Notes: generated by a model from the sequence alone, not told the origin. Counted from the stretch's first letter, positions 38,242 to 47,792 are shown. The stretch: 64,000 nt of DNA from Acinetobacter sp. LoGeW2-3 (GCF_002688565.1 NZ_CP024011.1:2852001-2916000), one strand, 5' to 3'. Numbers and translations are program-made.

Positions 38242-39273
38242 ATGTTTGAAATCCGTAATCTTTACAAAAGCTATCCGCTGAAGGATGGCACAGAAGCTCA
38301 AGTCTTAAAAAATATTAATATCCAAATTGCCAAAGCAAAAATCACGGCAATTGTTGGTCCAAGTGGCTCTGGTAAATCCACGCTTTCAAAATGTCTGAGC
38401 CTGCTGGAACAGCCTAGTTCAGGTGATCTGATTTTGGATGGCATTCACCTGAATCAGCTAAATGCAGAAGAATTACGTCAACAACGCCAGAAAATTGGTC
38501 TGGTGTTCCAGTCCTCTGCCCTGTTGCAACGCCGTACTGCTGCTGAAAACATTGCCTTGCCGCTGCAATTCCTTGGCGTGGTCGATCATCAGATCGAAGA
38601 ACGGGTGAATTATTTATTAAAAAATGTCGGTCTTGCAGACCGTGCCAACCATTATCCCTCACAATTATCAGGTGGTCAGCAACAACGCGTCGGTATCGCC
38701 CGTGCTTTGGCATTACAACCCAATATTGTGATTGCTGATGAAGCAACATCTGGACTGGATCCCGACAGTACAACATCTATTCTCAAGCTATTAACTGAAC
38801 TACGTGATCAGCTAGGCCTTTCAGTAGTACTGATTACCCATGAAATGGATGTGGTTCGTCGTATTGCGGATGAAGTAACCGTGCTTTCACATGGTGAGAT
38901 TCAGGAACAAGGTTCAGTCATCGAACTGATTCTAGATCCCGCGTCCAGCATTGGTCAAAAACTATTGCCAATTGAGCTACCAGAACAGCTTCCCAAAGAT
39001 CACCAGTTGCTACAGTGCACTTATTCTTCATTACACGACACACCACTGAACTGGTTAAGCCAACTGGCTGCAGATTTAGGACTGGTATTCGATGTCCATG
39101 CTTCTGTCGTGGAAAATGTAAATAACTATACGGTTGGCAAAGTCATTCTTAGTCTGCACCAAGATATTTTCCAGCAGTACCAGCAACAGCTTCAAACCTA
39201 TTTGGATCAATGGCAGATCCAGTATCAATATCTAAATGCCACTACATCCAAACAACAGCAACAAGCCGCATAA
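38242..39273 (+). CDS. metN: ABC transporter ATP-binding protein MetN, methionine-type
   Basis: 343 residues, as in E. coli MetN. Walker A is GPSGSGKST near residue 39, the signature is LSGGQQQRVGIARAL near 140, and Walker B is IVIADEATSGLD. The C-terminal NIL domain (from about residue 255) binds methionine to inhibit uptake in E. coli. It powers the MetI/MetQ importer. It is first in the operon metN-metI-metQ. In this context the cargo may be another sulfur compound. Confidence 0.93.
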   Translation: MFEIRNLYKSYPLKDGTEAQVLKNINIQIAKAKITAIVGPSGSGKSTLSKCLSLLEQPSSGDLILDGIHLNQLNAEELRQQRQKIGLVFQSSALLQRRTAAENIALPLQFLGVVDHQIEERVNYLLKNVGLADRANHYPSQLSGGQQQRVGIARALALQPNIVIADEATSGLDPDSTTSILKLLTELRDQLGLSVVLITHEMDVVRRIADEVTVLSHGEIQEQGSVIELILDPASSIGQKLLPIELPEQLPKDHQLLQCTYSSLHDTPLNWLSQLAADLGLVFDVHASVVENVNNYTVGKVILSLHQDIFQQYQQQLQTYLDQWQIQYQYLNATTSKQQQQAA

Positions 39274-39283
39274 AAGGTAAACC

Positions 39284-39973
39284 ATGTCTACAGATATCGT
39301 ATTAGACAAGAACACACCATGGGCAGAAATTCCAGCCATGGTACTGCCAGCCTATCTGGAAACATGGACCATGGTCAGTATTGTCATGGTTATGGTCATT
39401 GCCATTGGCGGCATCATTGGCGTCCTGTTATTTAACAGCTCACAGCGCGGCCTGTTTCCAAATTCCAAGCTCTATCTAAGCTTGAGTTCAATCGTGAATG
39501 TCGGTCGCTCATTACCCTTTCTGGTGCTGATGGCAGCGATTATTCCATTTACCAAATGGCTAACAGGAACCACTATCGGTATTGCAGCTGCAGTTGTGCC
39601 GATGACCATTGCCGGCATTCCTTTTTTTGCCCGTCTGGTAGAAGGTGCACTCAATGACTTAGCACCCGAAATGACCTCGGTCGGACGAGTGTCTGGCGGA
39701 ACCAATTTACAGATTATCTATGAGGTCCAGATCAAGGAAGCTTTACCAAGCCTGGTAGCTGCCATCACCTTAAATCTGATCGCCATGATCGAATACTCAG
39801 CCATTGCTGGAACAATTGGTGCGGGTGGTATTGGTTATTTAGCTGTGCTGTATGGCTATCAACGTTTTGATCATCACATCATGATTGCCACCATTGTGAC
39901 TTTGATCGTGACCATTCAGGTCGTGCAATTCATCGGCAACCAGATCCGTAATCGACTTCTTAAACACGCTTAA
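39284..39973 (+). CDS. metI: ABC transporter permease MetI, methionine-type
   Basis: 229 residues with about five membrane segments and the coupling EAA loop (IYEVQIKEALPSLVAAITLNLIAMIEYSAIAGTIGAGGIG). It has 11-20 more residues than E. coli MetI at the N-terminus. It forms the inner-membrane pore driven by MetN. It begins 10 bases after metN. Confidence 0.92.
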   Translation: MSTDIVLDKNTPWAEIPAMVLPAYLETWTMVSIVMVMVIAIGGIIGVLLFNSSQRGLFPNSKLYLSLSSIVNVGRSLPFLVLMAAIIPFTKWLTGTTIGIAAAVVPMTIAGIPFFARLVEGALNDLAPEMTSVGRVSGGTNLQIIYEVQIKEALPSLVAAITLNLIAMIEYSAIAGTIGAGGIGYLAVLYGYQRFDHHIMIATIVTLIVTIQVVQFIGNQIRNRLLKHA

Positions 39974-39995
39974 AGAAAACATCAACGAGAATGCT

Positions 39996-40874
39996 ATGAG
40001 TCAAACTCAATTTGAAATCAAGAAAAAATCTAAACTACCCTGGATTATAGGCCTGATCGTGGTGGTCGTCATCACAGGCGTATTAATGAGTAAAAAGCAG
40101 TCGTCAGCATCACAAGCCAAAGCTGAAAGCAATGTCCTGAAAGTGCACTATGAACCCACCATGATTGGAGAAAAAAGTTTGATTGAGTATGCTAATACGC
40201 ATATTGCCCCAGACTATGGTATCCAACTCGAAGCCGTAGGGGTACAAGATCCGGTACAAGCCAACCGTGCTGTGAATGATGGTGAATTTGATGGCACCAT
40301 TTATCAACACCAGTGGTGGCTTAAACAGGTATCCGAAGCAAATGGTTTTAAACTGGTTCCAACTACAGAAATCTACCAGTGGGCATTCGGTATTTACTCA
40401 GATCGCTATAAACAGGTTCAGGATCTACCTAAAGGAGCAACTTTTGCTGTACCAAATGACTTGGCCAATCAGGCCCAAGCGTTATGGTTATTACAGCGTG
40501 AAGGTTTTATTGAGCTTGATTCAGCCATTGAACCACGTACTGCCAAGTTGAAAGACATCAAGAAGAATCCACATGAATTCAAGTTTATCGAAATCGAACT
40601 TCTGTCGATGGCACGTACGCTAGATTCAGTCGATGCTGCTATTGGTTATGTGGCTCAGTTTGATGCAGGTAAAGTTCCACGTAGCAAAGGTATTTTATTC
40701 CCTGCTGCCCCACGTACTTTTGCTAGTCGCTTGGTCGTTGCTGAAAATCGTCAAAATGAAGCAAATATTCAGAAACTGCAACAAGTATTCGCTGATCCTC
40801 GCGTTGAAGAATATTTAAAAACCACAGATGATTTAAATGTTAAAGGTATTTTAACTCCGGTCTCTAAAGATTAA
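39996..40874 (+). CDS. metQ: MetQ/NlpA-family substrate-binding protein with an N-terminal membrane anchor
   Basis: 292 residues. The NlpA lipoprotein family fold starts at about residue 47 (LKVHYEPTMIGEKSLIEYA) with DGTIYQHQWWLKQ and TFAVPNDLANQAQALWLLQ. The N-terminus has basic KKKSKLP, then a hydrophobic span IIGLIVVVVITGVLMS and no Cys, so there is no lipobox. E. coli MetQ is a lipoprotein. Here it is probably held by an uncleaved signal anchor. It captures methionine or a related compound in the periplasm for MetNI. Confidence 0.9.
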   Translation: MSQTQFEIKKKSKLPWIIGLIVVVVITGVLMSKKQSSASQAKAESNVLKVHYEPTMIGEKSLIEYANTHIAPDYGIQLEAVGVQDPVQANRAVNDGEFDGTIYQHQWWLKQVSEANGFKLVPTTEIYQWAFGIYSDRYKQVQDLPKGATFAVPNDLANQAQALWLLQREGFIELDSAIEPRTAKLKDIKKNPHEFKFIEIELLSMARTLDSVDAAIGYVAQFDAGKVPRSKGILFPAAPRTFASRLVVAENRQNEANIQKLQQVFADPRVEEYLKTTDDLNVKGILTPVSKD

Positions 40875-40894
40875 TTTAAATCAATCCATTTATT

Positions 40895-40930
40895 ATTAAA
40901 AAGGAGAGTTTTCACATTCTCCTTTTTAAT
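40895..40930 (+). terminator. Rho-independent terminator of metNIQ
   Basis: AAAAAGGAGA (40898-40907) pairs with TCTCCTTTTT (40918-40927) around a 10-base loop, so the barrel gene after it is a separate transcript. Confidence 0.85.
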
Positions 40931-41043
40931 TTTTTAAAATTTTATATCTCATTTTTTACTTTATTTATCAAGTATTAATTATTCTATTTTTAAATCCACC
41001 CCATATAATCCACTCATCCTTTTTAATCATCAAGTTTATTAAC

Positions 41044-42201
41044 ATGTTTAAACCATTATTTATTTCAGCCTCTATTCTAAGTTTATTTTCTCCTCTAGTT
41101 TTTGCAGAAACAGAGAATACTGAAAAAAATCTAGATGTCAGCGGAACAATTCGTTTTCAATATACACACAATGATTATCTTGAAGACAGTGGTAATAAAA
41201 TTGATTTTAGTGATGCAGTATTATGGTTAAATTATCAAAAGGACAAAGTTTCCGGTCATTTGGATTATCGTGTATATGAAGCCCATGACAAGCTTGCAGG
41301 CATCCATTTTCCAGTGAATGCGTGGCTCGCTTATAACCCGACACCGGAACATAAAATCACCGCTGGTCTTCAGCCTGTGCCTATTGGTTTAAGCCGATAT
41401 TACAGCAGTACTTATAATTTAACCCAGCTTTATCAATTAGGTTTAGAAGAGGTTAATAATTGGGGGCTGAGTTACCAATATCAGCCTGAAAACTTTAATT
41501 TTAATTTAGCCTATTTTTTTGCGGGTGCAGGCAGCCATACAGGTAAAAGTAAAAATTCTTCCCATTATTCGAGCAATTTAACAGCTGAACCAAGTGCAGA
41601 AAATACGACCCAACTGGAAGAAAAAAATTCGATTGCACTAAAAGTCGATAAAACCTTCCAGCATCAGATCGGTCATCAGGATATCCAAAGTACTTTGGGT
41701 TCATCTTATTTATATACAGAACTGGATAATCTTAAAACCCATCAGACGGGTGAGCGTCAGGTCTGGACAGCATTTTATAAAACCAAAGTCGATAATTTAA
41801 ACTTCAATATCATTTATGGTGGCCAGGATATCAATAACAAGGATGACCTAATTAGCAAAGAATCTACATTTGGTTTCTTTGACGGTTATTATAACGTAGC
41901 CAATAAAGGTAATTTCCTTTCTACTGAAGTGAATTATACACTTCCATATTCATTTAATAACTGGAGCCAACCATTACTTTATTCCAACTACTCTCGTTAT
42001 TTTAAAGATGAAAAAGGATATCAAGATTCTGAACGTTTAATTAATGGTGTTTATACTAAATATAAAGACAATCTACAGTTTTATCTAGAATATATCAGCA
42101 CTCGAAATGATACAGCTTTTGGCGTAGCAGATGGCTATAGCAAAGGATCAAGTAATGAATGGAATAATAAGTTATTCCTTTCTCTTGGCTATTACTTTTA
42201 A
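41044..42201 (+). CDS. Predicted outer-membrane beta-barrel porin
   Basis: 385 residues. A classical signal peptide (MFKPLFISASILSLFSPLVFA) ends before ETENTEK. The rest alternates polar and hydrophobic residues as in membrane strands (DVSGTIRFQYTHNDY; HLDYRVYEA; NFNFNLAYFFAG) and ends in the barrel-type LSLGYYF with terminal Phe. I cannot name the family with certainty. Its place between the met-type importer and a DszA/NtaA monooxygenase suggests outer-membrane uptake of a sulfur compound. Confidence 0.8.
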   Translation: MFKPLFISASILSLFSPLVFAETENTEKNLDVSGTIRFQYTHNDYLEDSGNKIDFSDAVLWLNYQKDKVSGHLDYRVYEAHDKLAGIHFPVNAWLAYNPTPEHKITAGLQPVPIGLSRYYSSTYNLTQLYQLGLEEVNNWGLSYQYQPENFNFNLAYFFAGAGSHTGKSKNSSHYSSNLTAEPSAENTTQLEEKNSIALKVDKTFQHQIGHQDIQSTLGSSYLYTELDNLKTHQTGERQVWTAFYKTKVDNLNFNIIYGGQDINNKDDLISKESTFGFFDGYYNVANKGNFLSTEVNYTLPYSFNNWSQPLLYSNYSRYFKDEKGYQDSERLINGVYTKYKDNLQFYLEYISTRNDTAFGVADGYSKGSSNEWNNKLFLSLGYYF

Positions 42202-42240
42202 TAACTAAATCTTTTATTTTCATATAAATCTAATCTGCTA

Positions 42241-42276
42241 TGGTTTGAGATTTTTATTATTAATCATCTCAGACCA
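42241..42276 (+). promoter_or_regulatory. Hairpin between the porin and monooxygenase genes
   Basis: TGGTTTGAGAT (42241-42251) and ATCTCAGACCA (42266-42276) can pair with one G-T wobble. There is no T-run after it, so it is more likely an mRNA processing or stability element than a terminator. Confidence 0.4.
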
Positions 42277-42319
42277 AATTAATTAAGATAAAGAAAACTT
42301 GTAACACTCGTAGAATATT

Positions 42320-43735
42320 ATGACCAAACAAATCCGATTCAATGCCTTTGAAATGAACTGTATCACCCACCAATCACCGGGCTTATGGCGTCATCCCCTG
42401 GATCGATCCACAGAATATAAAGATCTAGAATACTGGACAGATCTGGCGAAAATTCTGGAAAAAGGCAAATTTGACGGTATTTTTATTGCCGATGTATTGG
42501 GCATTTATGATGTGTATCATGGTTCAGCTGAGCATGCCTTGACCGGTGCAGTACAGGTTCCAGTCAATGATCCACTACAAATCGTGCCTGCTATGGCAGC
42601 CGTGACCAAGCATCTGGGATTTGGCGTCACTACTTCCATTTCTTTTGAACATCCCTATCCATTTGCTCGTCGCATGAGTACGCTGGATCACCTAACCAAA
42701 GGTCGTGCTGGCTGGAATATCGTGACTTCCTATCTGGAAAGCGGTTCAAAAAACCTCGGCCTCAAAACTCAGGTCAGCCATGACAATCGTTATGACATCG
42801 CCGATGAATATCTGGAAGTGCTATATAAACTTTGGGAAGGTTCATGGGAAGATGATGCTGTGTTACGTGATAAAGAGCGCGGCATCTTTGCGGATCACAC
42901 CAAAGTGCATCCAATCAATCACGAAGGCCAATACTTTAGCGTACCGGGGATTCATATTTGTGAGCCATCGCCACAACGTACCCCTGTGTTATATCAGGCT
43001 GGCGCATCAAAACGTGGTCAGAAGTTTGCCAGCCAGAATGCGGAGTGTGTCTTTATCTCAGCACCGACCCAGATTGCTGTGAAAAAACTGGCAGAAGGTG
43101 TACGTCATAATCTGGTTCAGGAAGGTAAAGATCCAAACTCTGTGCTGATCTACACCATGCTGGCTATCGTGGTGGATGAAACCGATGAAAAAGCGCAGGC
43201 GAAGTTCCGTGAATATCAGCAATATGGCAGCTATGATGGTGGACTAACCCTGGCTTCGGGCTGGTCAGGCGTTGACTTTTCTCAGTTCAAACCAACGGAT
43301 AAAGTGGAATACATCCAGACCAATGCGATTCAATCCATGCTGGAATCTTATGTCCAAGCTGATCCCAACAAGATCTGGACCATTGAGGAAGTAGCGAAAT
43401 GGACCAGCGTGGGCGGCAATGGACCAGTGATCGTTGGTTCACCAAGCACTGTAGCCGATAAACTTCAGGAATGGATTGAAGTCACTGGGATTGATGGCTT
43501 TAACCTGGCTTATATCCTGGCGCATAAGAGCTTTGAAGACATCGTGGAATACGTGATTCCAGAACTACAACGTCGTGGTGTTTACCAAACTGAATACCGT
43601 GAAGGGACACTACGTGAAAAACTGTTTGGTCAAGGTCCACGCCTGCCAGATACTCACCGTGCAGCGCAATACCGTTATAAAGCGAGTCAAGCTGAATCTG
43701 TACAAACAGCTGAGCTGATTGCTGAAGTGGTTTAA
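42320..43735 (+). CDS. NtaA/SnaA/DszA-family FMNH2-dependent monooxygenase
   Basis: 471 residues, a family-typical length. The luciferase-like barrel has the markers FDGIFIADVLGIYDVY, TSISFEHPYPFARRMSTLDHLTKGRAGWNIVTSYL and YQAGASKRGQKFA. The longer loop before the C-terminus is as in DszA, NtaA and DmoA. It needs reduced FMN from a partner reductase and splits C-S or C-N bonds. With metNIQ and a porin it forms a likely sulfur-scavenging unit. The exact substrate cannot be told from sequence. No flavin reductase lies in the window apart from the NfsB-like gene further on. Confidence 0.9.
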   Translation: MTKQIRFNAFEMNCITHQSPGLWRHPLDRSTEYKDLEYWTDLAKILEKGKFDGIFIADVLGIYDVYHGSAEHALTGAVQVPVNDPLQIVPAMAAVTKHLGFGVTTSISFEHPYPFARRMSTLDHLTKGRAGWNIVTSYLESGSKNLGLKTQVSHDNRYDIADEYLEVLYKLWEGSWEDDAVLRDKERGIFADHTKVHPINHEGQYFSVPGIHICEPSPQRTPVLYQAGASKRGQKFASQNAECVFISAPTQIAVKKLAEGVRHNLVQEGKDPNSVLIYTMLAIVVDETDEKAQAKFREYQQYGSYDGGLTLASGWSGVDFSQFKPTDKVEYIQTNAIQSMLESYVQADPNKIWTIEEVAKWTSVGGNGPVIVGSPSTVADKLQEWIEVTGIDGFNLAYILAHKSFEDIVEYVIPELQRRGVYQTEYREGTLREKLFGQGPRLPDTHRAAQYRYKASQAESVQTAELIAEVV

Positions 43736-43761
43736 TTCACTTATTGATGAAAATCAGGTAA

Positions 43762-43800
43762 AGAAAAAGGCAACTGTAATTAGTTGCCTTTATTATTTTT
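43762..43800 (+). terminator. Bidirectional terminator between the monooxygenase and HpaI-like genes
   Basis: AAGGCAACT (43767-43775) pairs with AGTTGCCTT (43782-43790), with A-run before and T-rich sequence after. Confidence 0.88.
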
Positions 43801-43818
43801 AGAAAACACTGAGTAGAA

Positions 43819-44613
43819 TTAATAACCACCTTCGGATTTCACCACTTCAGTACCTTGCTTATATTTAGACAGCAGTTCACGTAAAGAGTTCATCAGGACA
43901 CTGGTATCTACACCGACTGCAACAAACTCAGTACCGAGATCAAGATATTTCTGAGTAGCTTCATGTTGAGTTGACAAAATCCCTGCAGCTTTACCAGCAG
44001 CACGAATCCGCTGAATCGCATCCATGACTGCTTTTTGAACTTCTGGATGATTTGGATTACCTTCATAACCCATGGTTGCAGATAGATCGACCGCGCCAAT
44101 AAAGACACCATCAATACCGTCAATTTTTAGGATGTCATCCAGATTTTCCAAACCTTTTACCGATTCAATCTGAATTAACAGGCAGATATCTTCATGGGCA
44201 GTTTGATAATAGTTTGGAATGCTATTCCAGCGTGTCGCACGTGCTAATGCAGCGCCGACTCCCCGAATTCCTTCCGGTGGATAACGAACTGCTTTCACCA
44301 TCAGTTCAGCTTGCTCGACTGTTTCCACCATTGGAATCAATAGACTTTGTGCACCAATATCCAAGAGCTGCTTGATGAGCTGCACACTGCCAATCGGTGG
44401 ACGCACCACCGCCTGCGATGGATAAGCAGCAATACTCTGTAATTGCGACAAGGTGGTTCTTAAATCACTTGGAGCATGTTCACCATCAATCAGCAACCAG
44501 TCATAACCGGCATTGGCGGCAATTTCTGTACCGTAAGCATCTGCCAGACCGACCCAAAGCCCAATTTGCTGTCCGGTCTTGAGTTTTCTTTTGAAGTAAT
44601 TGGTGTATTGCAT
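43819..44613 (-). CDS. hpaI: HpaI/HpcH-type class II aldolase (4-hydroxy-2-oxoheptanedioate aldolase-like)
   Basis: 264 residues from the ATG at 44613, close to 262 in E. coli HpaI; the frame can also start at 44631. WLLIDGEHAPSDL carries the His, AVVRPPIGS the Arg, LLIQIESVKGL the metal Glu and VFIGAVDLSATMGY the metal Asp. HpaI cleaves 4-hydroxy-2-oxoheptanedioate to pyruvate and succinic semialdehyde in homoprotocatechuate breakdown. No other hpa gene is near, so a related hydroxy-oxo-acid may be the substrate. Confidence 0.88.
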   Translation of the reverse strand: MQYTNYFKRKLKTGQQIGLWVGLADAYGTEIAANAGYDWLLIDGEHAPSDLRTTLSQLQSIAAYPSQAVVRPPIGSVQLIKQLLDIGAQSLLIPMVETVEQAELMVKAVRYPPEGIRGVGAALARATRWNSIPNYYQTAHEDICLLIQIESVKGLENLDDILKIDGIDGVFIGAVDLSATMGYEGNPNHPEVQKAVMDAIQRIRAAGKAAGILSTQHEATQKYLDLGTEFVAVGVDTSVLMNSLRELLSKYKQGTEVVKSEGGY

Positions 44614-44858
44614 ACGCCCGCTCGCTTGCATGTCATTGCTTATAGCGTTATTAAACCCCTATTGGCAAAAAGTGCCAATAGTGAAAAGCTCTTTTATCAT
44701 TAGCCAAAGCTCTAAGTTATTACGTTATAAATGCTATGTATCTACGAAACTTATGCTTTGCCTGAAGGAAATTTATTATAATATTCCACTTCACTTGCAG
44801 TATGATTTTACTGCATTCCACCTAATTTAAGATGAACAAAAACGAATGGAGTCCAGTT

Positions 44859-45512
44859 ATGAATTTACTCAAGGTATCTGAATCTCGTTATACTACAAAA
44901 GCTTACGATCCATCTAAGAAAATTCCACAGGAACAGTTTGATCGTTTGACTGAGATTCTCCGCCTGGCTCCTTCTTCTATTAATATTCAACCATGGCACT
45001 TCTTTATTGCAGATAACGCAGATGCCAAAGTGCGCATTGCCAAAGCTTTAGTAGGTACATATGCCTACAATGCACCAAAAGTATTGGATTCTTCGCATAC
45101 GATTCTTTTCTGCACCAAAGCTGACATTACTGACCAGCATTTAGATAATCTTTTGCAACGTGATGATGTACTAGGGCGCTTTAAAGATGAAACCGCCAAA
45201 GAAGCACAGCGTAATACCCGTACTGGCTATGTCGAATATTACCGTAATGAAAAAGGTGATATTCAGCGCTGGGCTGAAAATCAGACCTTTATTGCACTCG
45301 GTCAAATGCTACTTGCAGCAGGAATCGAAGGTGTCGATGCCACACCAATTGGTGGCTTTGATGAAGAAATTATTACTGAAGAATTGAAGCTTAAGGAACG
45401 AGGCCTGATTCCATCCGTGATTATGACTTTTGGTTATCGCAGTGAAAATGATTTCAATGCTAAATTGCCAAAATCTCGTCTGAAAGCTGAGGATGTTTTC
45501 ACCAAACTGTAA
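44859..45512 (+). CDS. nfsB: NfsB-type oxygen-insensitive NAD(P)H nitroreductase
   Basis: 217 residues from the ATG at 44859, which has GGAG seven bases upstream and equals the E. coli NfsB length; the ATG at 44832 has no such site. FMN-binding features are ESRYTTKAYDPSKK, LRLAPSSINIQPWHF and FIALGQMLLAAGIEGVDATPIGGFD. NfsB reduces nitro compounds and quinones with FMN. It could supply reduced flavin to the nearby monooxygenase, but that is only an idea from position. Confidence 0.9.
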   Translation: MNLLKVSESRYTTKAYDPSKKIPQEQFDRLTEILRLAPSSINIQPWHFFIADNADAKVRIAKALVGTYAYNAPKVLDSSHTILFCTKADITDQHLDNLLQRDDVLGRFKDETAKEAQRNTRTGYVEYYRNEKGDIQRWAENQTFIALGQMLLAAGIEGVDATPIGGFDEEIITEELKLKERGLIPSVIMTFGYRSENDFNAKLPKSRLKAEDVFTKL

Positions 45513-45526
45513 GATTTTTATGTTAT

Positions 45527-45549
45527 AAAAGGGGCGCAAAGCCCCTTTA
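45527..45549 (+). terminator. Hairpin terminator after nfsB
   Basis: AAAGGGGC and GCCCCTTT pair around GCAAA; the U-tract is short. Confidence 0.7.
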
Positions 45550-45621
45550 CTTGTCATTATGGGCCTAATTTTTGCTTAACTAAAAAACAATCATAATTCA
45601 GAATAAAAAATAGAGGTATCC

Positions 45622-45843
45622 ATGTTGGTTCTTCCATCCAGACCTATGAAATTTGAATGCAAACACTGCGATAAAATCTATTTACATCAATATAAGCATG
45701 AGCAGCATCGGTATCCACATTGTCCACACTGTAGGCAAGCTGGCCTGCTCTTGGGCCTGGCTGAAAAGGAAGATCTGATTCGCTTGCCACTGGATTATGC
45801 CAGTAGCTATGTCAAGCAGACATGGCATAGGCTAAGCAAATAA
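45622..45843 (+). CDS. Small zinc-ribbon protein
   Basis: 73 residues with two CxxC knuckles (ECKHCDK and HCPHCRQ), 20 residues apart, typical of a zinc ribbon. A histidine-rich loop lies between them. A good ribosome site (AGAGGT) precedes the ATG. The last 32 bases overlap the 3' end of the convergent DMT transporter gene. The function is unknown. Confidence 0.75.
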   Translation: MLVLPSRPMKFECKHCDKIYLHQYKHEQHRYPHCPHCRQAGLLLGLAEKEDLIRLPLDYASSYVKQTWHRLSK

Positions 45844-46666
45844 CACTGGTAAGTCCCAGTACCAATCCGATACCGCTTGCAGGTTTTAAGCGCTCTTTAA
45901 AGAAGATCAGGCCTGCAAGCACACCAAACACCACTACAAGAATATTCATCCCAGCAAAGACAATCGCTGGTGTATCCTTCAACAGCATATGGGCTTTTAC
46001 ATAAAAGGCAATATTGGCGAAGTTCAGTCCACCTAATGCCAAACCAGCAATAATATGCTTAAGATCACCCAGATGATTATATTTAACCAACAGATAGGCC
46101 ATTGATAAAATAAAGGCACAGATAAACATCAGGTTCAGCGTGACAGCGAACTGTAGTCCTAGACTGGTGGTATATTTCAATAACACATCAATCAGTGCAT
46201 AACCGACCCAGACCAGTCCCAGATACATCATGCCTTGTGTTCCCGATCCTGTATCATTTCGATTGGATAACAGGATACAGACCACCGCAGTAATCCCAAG
46301 ACCAATCCCGATCAGTTTCAGCTGGCTAAACTGTTCCTGAAATATGAAATAAGCCGCAGCGAGAGATAGCACTACGGATAATCGCTGGGCAATTTCAGTC
46401 TTTAAAATACCAGCAGTTTGCAATGCTCGAGCCAGCAAAAGAAAAACACTCGGAAGTAAGATGCCTAAGGCAATAATCAGTAACCATGGCGTATGAATGA
46501 TAGATACATGTGCCAGATCCGGTTTAAACCAGAAATAGCAAAGAATACTTGCTGTAGCATAGTTCCAGGCAATCAGATGAATCGGGTTAAGCCCCTTATT
46601 CTTTCCTACTTTCAGCAAAATTGAGACCATGACGCTGCATAGTGCAGCTGCAAATATCAGTTCCAT
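45812..46666 (-). CDS. EamA/DMT-superfamily inner-membrane transporter
   Basis: 284 residues in about ten hydrophobic segments, with the inner repeat typical of DMT/EamA permeases (two halves of five helices). IALGILLPSVFLLLARALQTAGILKTEIAQRLSVVLSLAAAYFIFQEQ is the typical end of the first half, and FAGMNILVVVFGVLAGLIFFKERL ends the second. Such proteins export metabolites or import them; the substrate is not readable from sequence. The 3' end overlaps the zinc-ribbon gene. Confidence 0.88.
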   Translation of the reverse strand: MELIFAAALCSVMVSILLKVGKNKGLNPIHLIAWNYATASILCYFWFKPDLAHVSIIHTPWLLIIALGILLPSVFLLLARALQTAGILKTEIAQRLSVVLSLAAAYFIFQEQFSQLKLIGIGLGITAVVCILLSNRNDTGSGTQGMMYLGLVWVGYALIDVLLKYTTSLGLQFAVTLNLMFICAFILSMAYLLVKYNHLGDLKHIIAGLALGGLNFANIAFYVKAHMLLKDTPAIVFAGMNILVVVFGVLAGLIFFKERLKPASGIGLVLGLTSVICLAYAMSA

Positions 46667-46704
46667 TGTTTACTCATCATTATCTTAAGTGCTTTATTTT
46701 AATA

Positions 46705-46736
46705 CAAAAAAGCCCACAAGATATTGTGGGCTTTCA
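46705..46736 (-). terminator. Rho-independent terminator of the fructose-bisphosphate aldolase gene
   Basis: AAAGCCCACAA (46709-46719) pairs with TTGTGGGCTTT (46724-46734); on the minus strand a T-run follows the stem. Confidence 0.9.
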
Positions 46737-46757
46737 AGCTTGATTTCAGGCTAGCAA

Positions 46758-47792
46758 TTAGTAGCGAGAAACCATTTTTTCCAATGAGATTGGACGAATC
46801 TTGTCAGCATTACCCGCTGTACCAAATGCTTCGTAACGATCTACACAGATTTGCTTCATTGCTTCGATTGTTGCAGCGAAGAATTTACGTGGATCGAATT
46901 CACTTGGTTTTTCAGCCATCATACGACGCATTGCACCAGTAGAAGCCAGACGCAAGTCAGTATCGATATTGATTTTACGTACACCGTGCTTGATTGCTTC
47001 AACCAGTTGCTCAACAGGAACACCATAAGTTTCTTTGATGTCGCCGCCATACTGGTTAATTACAGCTAGCCATTCTTGTGGCACAGAGCTTGAACCGTGC
47101 ATTACAAGGTGAGTGTTTGGCAATGCTTCATGAATTTCCTTAATGCGGTCAATTGCAAGAATATCACCTGTAGGTGGACGCGTGAATTTGTACGCACCGT
47201 GTGAAGTACCAACCGCAATCGCTAAAGCATCAACATTGGTATCAGCAACGAATTGACGTGCTTCTTCAACTGAAGTTAAAAGCTGAGAATGATCAAGAAC
47301 GCCTTCAGCGCCTACGCCATCTTCTTCACCCGCCATACCAGTTTCAAGGCTACCCAGGCAACCGATTTCACCTTCAACAGACACACCACACGCATGCGCC
47401 ATTTGTACCGTACGACGAGTGACGTCTACGTTGTATTCATATGAAGTTGGTGTTTTACCGTCTTCACCCAAAGAACCATCCATCATGACTGATGAGAAGC
47501 CTAACTGGATAGAACGTTGACATACATCAGGGCTCGTACCGTGGTCTTGGTGCATTACCACTGGAATGTGTGGCCATTCTTCGATTGCTGCCAAAATCAG
47601 GTGACGCAGGAACGGTGCACCTGCGTACTTACGTGCACCCGCAGATGCCTGTACGATTACAGGTGAATTTGTTTGGTCTGCCGCCAACATAATGGCACGC
47701 ATTTGTTCTAAGTTGTTTACATTGAATGCTGGTACGCCGTAAGCATGTTCGCCGGCGTGATCCAAGAGCTGGCGCAATGAAATAAGAGCCAT
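46758..47792 (-). CDS. fbaA: Class II fructose-1,6-bisphosphate aldolase
   Basis: 344 residues. Zinc ligands are in [11 protein letters not shown] (near residue 80), in [13 protein letters not shown] and in [14 protein letters not shown] and [13 protein letters not shown], with the [17 protein letters not shown] phosphate-binding loop. This is the class IIB form (longer than E. coli GatY, like the Pseudomonas enzyme). It joins or cleaves triose phosphates in gluconeogenesis or lower glycolysis. It is near pgk on the same strand, with a lipoprotein gene between, each with its own terminator. Confidence 0.95.
   Translation of the reverse strand: MALISLRQLLDHAGEHAYGVPAFNVNNLEQMRAIMLAADQTNSPVIVQASAGARKYAGAPFLRHLILAAIEEWPHIPVVMHQDHGTSPDVCQRSIQLGFSSVMMDGSLGEDGKTPTSYEYNVDVTRRTVQMAHACGVSVEGEIGCLGSLETGMAGEEDGVGAEGVLDHSQLLTSVEEARQFVADTNVDALAIAVGTSHGAYKFTRPPTGDILAIDRIKEIHEALPNTHLVMHGSSSVPQEWLAVINQYGGDIKETYGVPVEQLVEAIKHGVRKINIDTDLRLASTGAMRRMMAEKPSEFDPRKFFAATIEAMKQICVDRYEAFGTAGNADKIRPISLEKMVSRY

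Noticed and set aside
38113..38301. A 62-codon frame on the minus strand upstream of metN
   Set aside because: It is made mostly of AT-rich spacer and overlaps the metN start; it has no ribosome site.
44600..44830. A 76-codon frame between the HpaI-like and nfsB genes
   Set aside because: No ribosome site, overlaps the 5' end of the aldolase gene, and has an irregular composition.
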